DNA from: JADDRA01 sp035553895
GTDB taxonomy: Bacteria; Actinomycetota; Acidimicrobiia; Acidimicrobiales; CADCSY01
Assembly: GCA_035553895.1 (NCBI GenBank)
Contig: DATMJI010000204.1
Coordinates: 1 to 5,463, forward strand
Direction of reading: 5' to 3'
Length of the DNA stretch: 5,463 bases
Positions 1 to 5,317 of the stretch are shown piece by piece (position 1 is the first letter of the stretch; each line of letters begins with the position of its first letter). Position numbers and translations under genes: made by a program. The notes beneath the pieces are model-generated. The model saw only the letters and a program-made list of their open reading frames with translations, searched no databases and was not told where the DNA came from.

Positions 1-185
1 GTGCGCACCACGTTCGTGGACGCCGCCGCCCCGGCCCCGGCGATGGAGGTCACGTCCGTCCCGTAGGTCTGGTGGTAGAGCTGGGCCAGGCGCTCCAGGC
101 GCCGGCGCAGCAGCTCGACCTGGGCCGGGCTGGCGCCCTTCTGGGGGGCGAAGTGGGCGGCGGCGTCCACGAACGTGGTGCGCAC
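1..185. repeat. Perfect 31-bp inverted repeat, arms 1-31 and 155-185
   Basis: Bases 1-31 are exactly the reverse complement of 155-185, separated by 123 bases. The repeat ends cleanly on the inner side (base 32 does not pair with 154); on the outer side it reaches the window edge, so its full length is unknown. Both arms lie in the glycerate kinase gene, and the conserved protein sequence breaks at the inner edge of the left arm. This fits a fold-back chimera or assembly artefact at a contig end better than a natural element. Confidence 0.9.
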
Positions 186-659
186 ATCGCAGGCCACCAC
201 CAGCTCCACGGCGCGCAGGCGGGCCAGGGGCTCGAGGGCCCGCAGTGCCCCCAGGCCCCCGTCGGTCGACGCCGACCCTCCTACGCCGACCACCACCCGC
301 CGGCAGCCGGCATCGAGGGCGGCGCTGATGAGCTCGCCGGTGCCGTGGGTGGAGGCGGCGACGGGATCGTTGCCGGCGGCGCCCCCGACCAGGTCCAGCC
401 CCGACGCCGCGGCCATCTCCACCACGGCCTCCTCGCCGCTACGCCGCCACCGGGCCTCGACCAGGTCGCCGAGGGGTCCGGTGACCGTCGCCGTGCGGTT
501 GGGGCCACCCAGGGCGTCCAGGGTGCCCTCCCCGCCGTCGGCCACGGGGACGCGGTCACAGGTGCCCCCCCGGGCCTCCACGGCGGCGGCGACGGCGCCC
601 GCCACCTGGCCGGCGCCGAGGGTGCCCCGGAACTTGTCGGGAGCGGCGACGACGTGCAT
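1..659 (-). CDS. Glycerate 2-kinase (GlxK/GarK family), C-terminus cut by the window edge
   Basis: Phosphorylates D-glycerate with ATP to 2-phosphoglycerate, feeding glycerate into lower glycolysis; cytosolic. Translating from the ATG at 659-657 gives 219 residues. They start MHVVAAPDKFRGTLGAGQVA, the usual N-terminus of the family (APDxFKGTL-like). Further hallmarks are VADGGEGT near residue 40, GVGGSASTDGGLGALRAL near residues 125-142, and CDVRTTFVDAAAHFAPQKGA near residues 159-178. Family members are about 370-380 residues, so roughly the last 150 are outside the window. The reading ends at GAGAA, where the family normally continues GGLG; here it reads ASTNVVR, because bases 1-31 are an inverted copy of 155-185. 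The true gene therefore probably stops being represented near base 31. It is divergent from otsA with a 64-base gap. No Shine-Dalgarno is seen; a weak -10-like CACGCT lies 6 bases before the ATG. Family call is firm; the physiological role here is unknown. Confidence 0.93.
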   Translation of the reverse strand, partial: MHVVAAPDKFRGTLGAGQVAGAVAAAVEARGGTCDRVPVADGGEGTLDALGGPNRTATVTGPLGDLVEARWRRSGEEAVVEMAAASGLDLVGGAAGNDPVAASTHGTGELISAALDAGCRRVVVGVGGSASTDGGLGALRALEPLARLRAVELVVACDVRTTFVDAAAHFAPQKGASPAQVELLRRRLERLAQLYHQTYGTDVTSIAGAGAAASTNVVR

Positions 660-710
660 GGCGCCAGCGTGCCCGTTCCCCGCCCCCGGGCCACCACCGG
701 CGGGGCTGGC

Positions 711-716
711 TACGGT
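711..716 (+). promoter_or_regulatory. Candidate otsA -10 box, leaderless arrangement
   Basis: TACGGT fits the TANNNT actinobacterial -10 pattern. Seven bases separate it from the ATG at 724, so transcription would begin at or next to the start codon. No Shine-Dalgarno precedes that ATG. No clear -35 is visible. Confidence 0.4.
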
Positions 717-723
717 GTCGCCG

Positions 724-2109
724 ATGCCCGGCCCGCCGCCCGTCGTGATCGTGTCCAACCGGGGCCCGCTGGCCTTCCAGGTGGCCGCTGACGGGTCCCT
801 CGTCACCCGCCGGGGCGGGGGGGGCCTGGTGTCGGCCCTCGGTCCGGCGGTGGCCGGCACCGGGGCCACGTGGATCGCCGGGGCCATCTCCGCCGCCGAC
901 CGCCGGGCCGCCGCCGAGGGGGTGGTGGAGGCCGAGGGCTTCCGGCTCCGGTCGCTGGTGATCGACCCCGACGACTACCGGGCCTACTACGACGTGATCT
1001 CCAGCGGGGCCCTGTGGTTCGTCCACCACCGCCTCTACGACAGCCCCCGCCGTCCCCGCTTCGACCACCACTGGCGCCGGGCGTGGGACACCTACCGGGA
1101 GGTCAACGCCACCTTCGCACGGGCGGTGGCCGAGGAGGCGGCCGAGGGGGCGGTGGTGCTGGTCCAGGACTACCACCTGTGCCTGCTCGGCGCCCAGCTG
1201 GCCGCCAGCCGGCCCGATCTCACCACCGTGCACTTCCACCACACGCCCTTCGGCGGCCCCGACGACCTGGCCGTGCTCCCCGACGACGTCTCGGCCGAGC
1301 TCCTGGAGGGCCTGGCCGGCCATCACGCCTGCGGCTTCCAGGCCCCCCGGTGGGCGGCCGCTTTCGAGGCGTGCTGCCGGGAGTGGCTGGGCCAGAGCCC
1401 GCCGACCTTCGTCTCGCCGGCCGCCGTGGAGCCGGCCGAGATCGCCTCGGTGGCGGCCTCGCCGGCCTGCGCCGAGGCAGTGGCCGACCTGGGCCGGCAG
1501 GTGGGAGGGCGGCGCCTGATCGTCCGGGTCGACCGCATCGAGTTGTCCAAGAACCTCTTGCGGGGATTTCATGCCTTCGACGAGCTGCTCGAGCGCTACC
1601 CCGAGTGGCGCCAGCAGGTGGTCTTCGGCGCGTTCGTCTACCCGTCGCGGGAGGGCCTCCCCGAGTACCTGGCCTACCGCCAGGAAGCCGAAGGCCTGGT
1701 GCGGCGGCTCAACGAGCGCTGGGCCGGCCCGGGCTGGACCCCCATTCTCTACGACCCGAGCGACGACTTCGCCCGCTCGGTGGCCGCCCTGCGGTGCTCC
1801 GACGTCCTGTTGGTCAACCCGGTGCGCGACGGGCTCAACCTGGTGGCCAAGGAGGGTCCCATGATCAACGAGCGCGACGGGGTGCTCGTACTCAGCCGCC
1901 AGTCCGGAGTCTGGGCCGAGCTGGGCGAGGCGGCCCTCGGGGTCAACCCCTTCGACGTGAGCGCCACCGCCGACGTGTTGCACCGGGCCCTGTCCATGGA
2001 GCCCGGCGAGCGCCGGGCCCACGCCCGGGCCGTGCGCCGGCTGGCCGGCGCCCGGCGCCCGGCCCACTGGTACGCCGACCAGCTGGCGGCGGCGGGCATT
2101 GCCGGCTGA
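724..2109 (+). CDS. otsA: Trehalose-6-phosphate synthase, actinobacterial GT20 type
   Basis: Transfers glucose from UDP-glucose (or another NDP-glucose) to glucose 6-phosphate, giving trehalose 6-phosphate; cytosolic, first step of the OtsAB route. The 461-residue product has the GT20 motifs in order: VIVSNRGP (7-15), RRGGGGLVSAL (29-39), YYDVISSGALWFVHH (88-102), VQDYHL (147-152), HFHHTPF (170-176), RVDRIELSKN (268-277) and RDGLNLVAKE (368-377). D149, R271, K276, D369 and E377 occupy nucleotide-sugar binding positions known from E. coli OtsA. 'WFVHH' and 'VDRxELSKN' replace the E. coli-type 'LWPxxH' and 'VDRLDYSKG'; I recall these variants from Streptomyces-type OtsA, so they mark a clade and not a defect. 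The ATG at 724 is chosen because it sits just before the conserved VVIVSNRGP strand; an in-frame GTG at 715 is the alternative. Going further upstream would run antisense through the glycerate kinase. otsB lies downstream on the opposite strand. A glucosylglycerol-phosphate synthase-like activity cannot be excluded, but the adjacent phosphatase is consistent with trehalose. Confidence 0.92.
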   Translation: MPGPPPVVIVSNRGPLAFQVAADGSLVTRRGGGGLVSALGPAVAGTGATWIAGAISAADRRAAAEGVVEAEGFRLRSLVIDPDDYRAYYDVISSGALWFVHHRLYDSPRRPRFDHHWRRAWDTYREVNATFARAVAEEAAEGAVVLVQDYHLCLLGAQLAASRPDLTTVHFHHTPFGGPDDLAVLPDDVSAELLEGLAGHHACGFQAPRWAAAFEACCREWLGQSPPTFVSPAAVEPAEIASVAASPACAEAVADLGRQVGGRRLIVRVDRIELSKNLLRGFHAFDELLERYPEWRQQVVFGAFVYPSREGLPEYLAYRQEAEGLVRRLNERWAGPGWTPILYDPSDDFARSVAALRCSDVLLVNPVRDGLNLVAKEGPMINERDGVLVLSRQSGVWAELGEAALGVNPFDVSATADVLHRALSMEPGERRAHARAVRRLAGARRPAHWYADQLAAAGIAG

Positions 2110-2117
2110 CCAGCCGG
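2102..2117. terminator. Short inverted repeat at the otsA stop codon, possible weak terminator
   Basis: CCGGCTG and CAGCCGG are perfect 7-base arms separated by AC, spanning the otsA stop. It lies in the short gap before the convergent nucleotidyltransferase gene. There is no T-tract on either side and the loop is tight (a 6-bp stem with a 4-base loop is more realistic), so a termination role is only a guess from position. Confidence 0.2.
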
Positions 2118-2137
2118 GACCGCCGCCGGATGCCCCC

Positions 2138-2688
2138 TCAGGACCGCAGCAGGCTCCGCAGCCGGACCAGGCGGGGGTACATCTGCGGTCCCCGCAGCGC
2201 CAGGAGCTGCTCCTCGACGTAGTCGAGATCGAGTTGCGGTCTCGCCCCGGCGATGCCCCGGAGATCCACCCAGTCCTGGGGCCGGCCGAAGGAGAGCTTG
2301 AACACCGTCAGGTCCTCGGCCGAGAGGAAGGGGAGGCGGTCCCCACCCGGTCCGAAGCGATGGCGCACGCACCGGCGCCGGACCTCGCCATAGCGGTCGT
2401 CAAGGTCGGGGAAGACGTCGATGGGGACGGATCGCCGGCTCGACGGAGGCGGATGCCGGCCCGGGGGAACCAGTGCTCGGGATCGCGCTCGGGAACGAGG
2501 TCGATGGCCGAGAACACCTCGAGCACGGCTCCGACCTCGGCCATGGGCGAAAAGACGTTGACGTCGATGTCGACGGTGCCCCTCGGCTCGGCGATGTGGG
2601 CCAGGGCGAGGGCACCGCCGAAGGCGTGGGCCCGGTCGGCGCCGTCGAGGTGGCGGTGGACCTCGAGAACGACCTGGACCAGGCTCAC
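2138..2688 (-). pseudogene. AbiEii-like nucleotidyltransferase (putative toxin), frameshifted
   Basis: Two reading frames together make one protein. From the GTG at 2688 the first reads VSLVQVVLEVHRHLDG, then AFGGALALAHIAEPRGTVDID, the GG...R.T.DxD signature of AbiEii/MNT-type nucleotidyltransferases (G24-G25, D40, D42). It stays sensible up to about 2428 (RLRRAGDP), then degenerates to a stop at 2308. The second frame, from about 2425 to the stop at 2138, supplies PIDVFPDLDDRYGEVRRR and then FLSAEDLTVFKLSFGRPQDW, the expected continuation, with the third acidic residue in PIDVF. One extra C in the C4 run at 2426-2423 joins them into a 183-residue protein of plausible family length. Members transfer nucleotides to RNA or protein targets; several are toxins paired with an HTH antitoxin. 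The gene follows the HTH gene by 13 bases on the same strand. The frameshift may be a true inactivation, a phase-variable tract or a sequencing error. The toxin role is inferred from family and neighbour; a DUF6036-type nucleotidyltransferase is an alternative label. Confidence 0.8.
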
Positions 2689-2701
2689 CGGCGAGCGACG
2701 G

Positions 2702-3058
2702 TCATGGGCGGGCGGCGTCGAGCACGTCGGTGACGATCCGGGCGCGCAGCGCCTCCGGCGTCGACGGGGTGACCACGGGATCCTCCGCGGGAGGATCCCC
2801 CGGCAGCCGGGCCGGGAGGTCTTCGTCGGGGAACCAGCCGGCCCGGGGGAGGGGGCAGGCCACGACCTGTTCCCCGGCCACCGCCGCCAGCTGGTAGCCG
2901 CAGCTCACCACCAGGCGGTTGAGGGTGTCGGCCGAGGGTCGGCGGCGGCCGCGTTCGATGGCCGAGATGTTGGGCTGGCTGATGCCGGAGATCTCGGCCA
3001 GGGCCTGCTGGCTCAGGCCCCGGGAGTTGCGTACGGCGCACAGGAACGCTCCGACCAT
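2702..3058 (-). CDS. XRE-family helix-turn-helix regulator, putative antitoxin
   Basis: A 118-residue DNA-binding protein. Residues about 5-57 form a Cro/C1-type helix-turn-helix: VRNSRGLSQQALAEISGIS, then QPNISAIERGRRRPSADTL, the typical recognition-helix region. The C-terminal part (about 60-118) carries PxxxxWFPDEDLPARLPGDPP and ends EALRARIVTDVLDAARP; I do not recognise a named domain there, but in such pairs the tail usually contacts the partner toxin. The ATG at 3058 is the only start, since an in-frame TAA lies just upstream at 3070-3068. It has its own promoter and a repeated operator-like motif, so autoregulation is likely. The nucleotidyltransferase gene follows 13 bases after the stop, suggesting one transcript and coupled translation. 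A perfect 10-bp hairpin lies inside the 3' part of the gene. The HTH call is firm; the antitoxin role rests on gene order and family knowledge. Confidence 0.85.
   Translation of the reverse strand: MVGAFLCAVRNSRGLSQQALAEISGISQPNISAIERGRRRPSADTLNRLVVSCGYQLAAVAGEQVVACPLPRAGWFPDEDLPARLPGDPPAEDPVVTPSTPEALRARIVTDVLDAARP
2777..2799. repeat. Perfect 10-bp stem, 3-base loop hairpin inside the HTH gene
   Basis: GGGATCCTCC (2777-2786) and GGAGGATCCC (2790-2799) are exact reverse complements around the loop GCG. On the minus-strand mRNA it encodes the GDPPAEDP stretch of the HTH protein and lies about 90 bases before the nucleotidyltransferase start. No T-tract follows, so it is not a standard terminator. 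It could affect readthrough or mRNA stability, or be a chance outcome of GC-rich coding. Confidence 0.6.
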
Positions 3059-3064
3059 GCCGTC

Positions 3065-3094
3065 ATCTTATATCGCAGACGACATAGATCGCAG
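3065..3094 (-). promoter_or_regulatory. HTH-gene promoter with duplicated CTGCGAT operator-like motif
   Basis: Read on the minus strand, TAAGAT (3070-3065), within TATAAGAT, is a good TANNNT -10 box six bases before the ATG at 3058, so the transcript would be leaderless. Directly upstream, CTGCGAT occurs twice (3094-3088 and 3078-3072), 16 bases apart, covering the -35 region and the edge of the -10 box. This is an unusually AT-rich spot in the window. Two sites spaced by about one and a half helical turns and overlapping the core promoter suit self-repression by the encoded HTH protein. The binding is inferred. Confidence 0.55.
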
Positions 3095-3107
3095 GCTCCG
3101 GCGGCGT

Positions 3108-3875
3108 TCAGTCCTGGGCGGCGGCCCCGGCCAGGCTCTCCAGCAGGGCGAGGGCGCTGGCGGGTCCGTCCACCTGCCAGTCCGCCCGGGACAGCAGCTC
3201 GGGTGGGGATTCGGGGCTGCGGACCGCCACCCGCACGGTGTGGGCCCCCTCGGCGGCCAGGCGGTCGAGGGCGTCGAAGGCGGCCAGGTCGCCCACGTCG
3301 TCGCCGATGAAGCAGGCGGCGTCCATGCCGGCAGCCAGGGCCGCCACCTCGGTGCCCTTGTCGATGTCGATCGGGGGGTGCAGTTCCACCGAGGCCCGGG
3401 CCCGATGGAGGCGCAGGCCGTGGTGATCCGCCTGGGCCACGGCCCAGGCCTCCACCTCCCCGGCCCGCTCCGGTGCGGTGCGGAAGTGCAGGGTGAGCGA
3501 CAGGCCCTTGTCCTCCACCAGCGGGCCCAGCTCGGTGCGGGCCCGCTCCACCACGCCGGCCACCACCGGGCGCCACTGCTCGACCTCGGCCACCTCCTGG
3601 TGTTTCCCGTCCCGCCACCGCTCGAGGCCGTACACCCCCGAGAGCGAGAGGCCGGTGCCGAGGTGCTCGACCAGGTAGCCCACCGGGCGGCCCGACACGA
3701 CCCCGGCCACGCCGAAACGGCGGGCCAGGGCGGCCAGGATCCCGGCGGCCGCCGGCAGGGGCCGGGCGGCGGCCGGGTCGTCCACGATGGGGGCCAGGGT
3801 GCCGTCGAAGTCGGTGAGTACCGCCGATCGGGCGGGGGTGGCCACGAAGGGCCCGAAGACCGACGGGAGCTCCAC
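3108..3875 (-). CDS. otsB: Trehalose-6-phosphate phosphatase, HAD superfamily
   Basis: Hydrolyses trehalose 6-phosphate to trehalose and phosphate, the second step of the OtsAB pathway; cytosolic. The 255-residue product has the HAD motifs: LTDFDGTLAPI (about 20-30; the first Asp of DFDGT is the expected nucleophile), VVSGRP (about 59-64) as motif II, K196-centred DIDKGTEV as motif III, and FIGDDVGDLAAFDAL (about 211-225) as motif IV with the Mg-binding acids. GVYGLERW (about 80-87) matches the G-x-x-G-x-E element of OtsB proteins. Length is normal for the family. The start is the GTG at 3875; no Shine-Dalgarno is visible, and a -10 box, TAGCGT (3890-3885), lies nine bases upstream, giving a very short leader. 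It points toward the HTH/nucleotidyltransferase cassette, and readthrough into that cassette is possible over the 49-base gap. otsA lies beyond the cassette on the opposite strand. Confidence 0.93.
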   Translation of the reverse strand: MELPSVFGPFVATPARSAVLTDFDGTLAPIVDDPAAARPLPAAAGILAALARRFGVAGVVSGRPVGYLVEHLGTGLSLSGVYGLERWRDGKHQEVAEVEQWRPVVAGVVERARTELGPLVEDKGLSLTLHFRTAPERAGEVEAWAVAQADHHGLRLHRARASVELHPPIDIDKGTEVAALAAGMDAACFIGDDVGDLAAFDALDRLAAEGAHTVRVAVRSPESPPELLSRADWQVDGPASALALLESLAGAAAQD

Positions 3876-3884
3876 TGCGGGGGG

Positions 3885-3894
3885 ACGCTACCGT
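3885..3894. promoter_or_regulatory. Back-to-back divergent -10 boxes for otsB and the lipoprotein gene
   Basis: ACGCTACCGT contains TACCGT on the plus strand (3889-3894, 11 bases before the lipoprotein ATG at 3906) and TAGCGT on the minus strand (3890-3885, nine bases before the otsB GTG at 3875). Both fit TANNNT and share the same TA step at 3889-3890. The gene starts are only 30 bases apart, so the two promoters must overlap if both are used. This is predicted from sequence alone. Confidence 0.5.
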
Positions 3895-3905
3895 CGGGGC
3901 CCGCC

Positions 3906-4724
3906 ATGCGTCGCCCGCCCCGCCTCCACCGCCGCCTGGCTGCCCTGGTGGCCGTGAGCCTGCTCTCCACCCTGGTGGCCGGCTGCCGGGAGGGCTCGGT
4001 CCGCCTCACCTTCCGCCCCGAGGCCGGGGCGAGCTACCGCTACGAGGTGGTGGTGCGCACCACCACCGAGGTGCGCTTGGGCGACGCCGAGCCGGAGCTG
4101 CGGGAGGAGGACGTGGTCCTCACCGCCGAACACACGGTGGTGCGGGCCGGCGGGAGCGGGGTGGAGGTGGAGGTGGTGCTCCAGGAGCCCGGGGGCCCCG
4201 ACCGGCGCTTCGAGGTCGTCTTCGACCGGGCCGCCCAGCTGGAAGAGGTCCAGTCCATCGAGGGCGTGCCCGACGATCGCCTGGGGACGCTCGGGATCTC
4301 CGAGATCTTCCCCGCCGCCGCCGGCGCGCCACCCGATCGACCGCTGGAGCCGGGGGCCAGCTGGGTCATCGACGACGTCATCCAGCTGCCCGACGGCACC
4401 GACCCCACCCAGCTCAGCGGTTCGGGGCGCCTGGTGGAGCTGGGCGTGGTGGGGGGCGTGGCCGTGGCCCGCCTCACCTCGGCGGCCCGCCTGCCCCTCG
4501 AGTCGGAGATGACGACCGCGGGCGGCACCCTGCGCCTATCCGGCACCCAGATCACCGACTACTCGGCCACCCACGACCTCCAGGACGGGGCGGTGCGGGA
4601 GGCCACGTCGTCGACCGTGGGCAACTTCGACCTGGAGGTGGGGCCGCCCCCCGGGGTGGGGGCTTCGCCGGTCACGGGGACGCTGCGGGTGGAGGTCAGC
4701 TCCCAGACCCGCCTCATCGGCTGA
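3906..4724 (+). CDS. Predicted secreted lipoprotein of unknown function
   Basis: A 272-residue protein with a clear lipoprotein signal: basic start MRRPPRLHRR, hydrophobic stretch LAALVAVSLLSTLV (11-24), and lipobox LVAGC with the acylated cysteine at C27. After export it should be anchored to the outer face of the cytoplasmic membrane. The mature part is rich in beta-strand-like alternation (for example YRYEVVVRTTTEVRL, VEVEVVLQEP, GTLRVEVSSQTRL), suggesting an all-beta fold, with 'PLEPGASWVIDD' in the middle. It resembles actinobacterial lipoproteins of the DUF6263 kind, but I recognise this only loosely. The ATG at 3906 is chosen because it places the signal peptide correctly. The gene is divergent from otsB and convergent with the LytR_C gene, whose stop is 13 bases away. 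No function is assigned; a role in the cell envelope follows only from location. Confidence 0.85.
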   Translation: MRRPPRLHRRLAALVAVSLLSTLVAGCREGSVRLTFRPEAGASYRYEVVVRTTTEVRLGDAEPELREEDVVLTAEHTVVRAGGSGVEVEVVLQEPGGPDRRFEVVFDRAAQLEEVQSIEGVPDDRLGTLGISEIFPAAAGAPPDRPLEPGASWVIDDVIQLPDGTDPTQLSGSGRLVELGVVGGVAVARLTSAARLPLESEMTTAGGTLRLSGTQITDYSATHDLQDGAVREATSSTVGNFDLEVGPPPGVGASPVTGTLRVEVSSQTRLIG

Positions 4725-4737
4725 CGGGCCGGCGGGG

Positions 4738-5289
4738 TCAGGGGGCGGCGTCGGGACCGGCCACCACCACCACGTTGGCACCGGCCAGGTCGCTGACCGG
4801 CGGGGGGTCGGGAAGGGGGGCGACGGAAGGGACGGGATCGAGCACCTCGGCCACGGCCGAGGCGGCCTCCTCGAAGCCCGGGGTGTAGTACACCGTCGAC
4901 TCCTCGGCACTTGCACCGGCGCGCACGTCGGTAGGGGTGGCGGTCACGAAGCCGGCCTCGTCCACCAGCTCGGTGACGTCACCGGCCAGGCCGGCGATGC
5001 CGGCGCCGTTGGCCACCAGCACGGTGATGGTCGAGGGGTCGAGGGCGGTGACCGGCGGGGTGGTGGTGGTGGGTAGGGCCGGGCTGGCGGCGGTTGTCGT
5101 GGTGGCCTCGGTCACGCCCGGCTCACCATCGCCACCGGCCGTATCGAGCGGCAGCGGGTCGTCGGTCGCCTGCAGCAACACGATGCCCAAGACCACCGCC
5201 ACCACGATCAGGGCCACGCCCCGCAGCACGGCCCCGCTGGCCGACCGGTTGAAGGAGTTGTCGTCGGCGGCGTGTTGTCCCCGGCTCAT
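4738..5289 (-). CDS. Single-pass membrane protein with LytR_C domain (VirR-like)
   Basis: A 183-residue protein: a short cytoplasmic N-terminus (1-20, MSRGQHAADDNSFNRSASGA), one membrane helix (about 21-40, VLRGVALIVVAVVLGIVLLQ), a Thr/Pro/Ala-rich linker (about 50-85, with TTTT runs), and an extracytoplasmic LytR_C domain (about 88-178). That domain is recognised from ITVLVANGAGIAGLAGDVTELVDEAGF, STVYYTPGFEEAASAVAEVL and the final ANVVVVAGPD strand. LytR_C often caps LytR-CpsA-Psr enzymes that attach glycopolymers to peptidoglycan; here it stands alone without the catalytic domain. The same architecture occurs in M. tuberculosis VirR (Rv0431), which I recall as affecting vesicle release and working with an LCP enzyme. 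The gene follows the DUF3263 gene by 24 bases, probably in one transcript; no separate promoter or Shine-Dalgarno is seen. An envelope role is inferred from family and neighbours. Confidence 0.85.
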   Translation of the reverse strand: MSRGQHAADDNSFNRSASGAVLRGVALIVVAVVLGIVLLQATDDPLPLDTAGGDGEPGVTEATTTTAASPALPTTTTPPVTALDPSTITVLVANGAGIAGLAGDVTELVDEAGFVTATPTDVRAGASAEESTVYYTPGFEEAASAVAEVLDPVPSVAPLPDPPPVSDLAGANVVVVAGPDAAP

Positions 5290-5317
5290 CGGGCCGGGCT
5301 CATGGAGTTGGTTTCAT
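5286..5317 (-). promoter_or_regulatory. Three ATGA stop/start overlaps spaced 14 bases apart
   Basis: On the minus strand ATGA occurs at 5317, 5303 and 5289. The first contains the DUF3263 stop and opens a five-codon reading frame (MKPTP) whose stop forms the second ATGA. That opens another five-codon frame (MSPAR) whose stop overlaps the start of the LytR_C gene. No Shine-Dalgarno is present, so termination-reinitiation coupling is conceivable. Chance is possible in such a short stretch. Confidence 0.4.

Noticed and set aside
175..723. Upstream extension of otsA to an earlier start
   Set aside because: The added residues are Pro/Arg/Ala/Ser-rich with no GT20 homology and run antisense through the glycerate kinase; the family N-terminus begins right after 724.
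556..2067. Long open frame antisense to otsA (503 codons)
   Set aside because: It is a shadow frame kept open by high GC content. It is rich in Gly, Arg, His and Pro, shows no domain, and overlaps a well-supported GT20 gene and the glycerate kinase.
724..2109. Non-E. coli residues in OtsA (WFVHH, ELSKN) as a sign of a new enzyme
   Set aside because: These variants match what I recall of Streptomyces-type trehalose-phosphate synthases, so they mark a clade and do not argue for a novel activity.
2099..3310. Plus-strand open frame of about 400 codons across the HTH/nucleotidyltransferase cassette
   Set aside because: It is low-complexity and Arg/Pro/Gly-rich, has no domain, and is opposite two genes with clear family motifs.
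2919..3905. Plus-strand upstream extension of the lipoprotein frame
   Set aside because: It lies antisense to otsB and the HTH gene. The signal peptide and lipobox fix the start at 3906.
3068..4009. Minus-strand open frame in another phase over otsB
   Set aside because: It is a Trp/Arg/Pro/Ser-rich shadow of otsB; the HAD motifs lie in the 3108-3875 frame.
4722..4740. Palindrome-like TGAC...GTCA between the convergent lipoprotein and LytR_C genes
   Set aside because: Only four outer bases and a GCCGGC centre match, with no T-tract. The TGA/TCA symmetry simply reflects the two facing stop codons.
5040..5110. Repetitive GGTGGTGGTGG-type stretch
   Set aside because: It is codon repetition for the Thr/Pro-rich linker of the LytR_C protein, not a separate repeat element.
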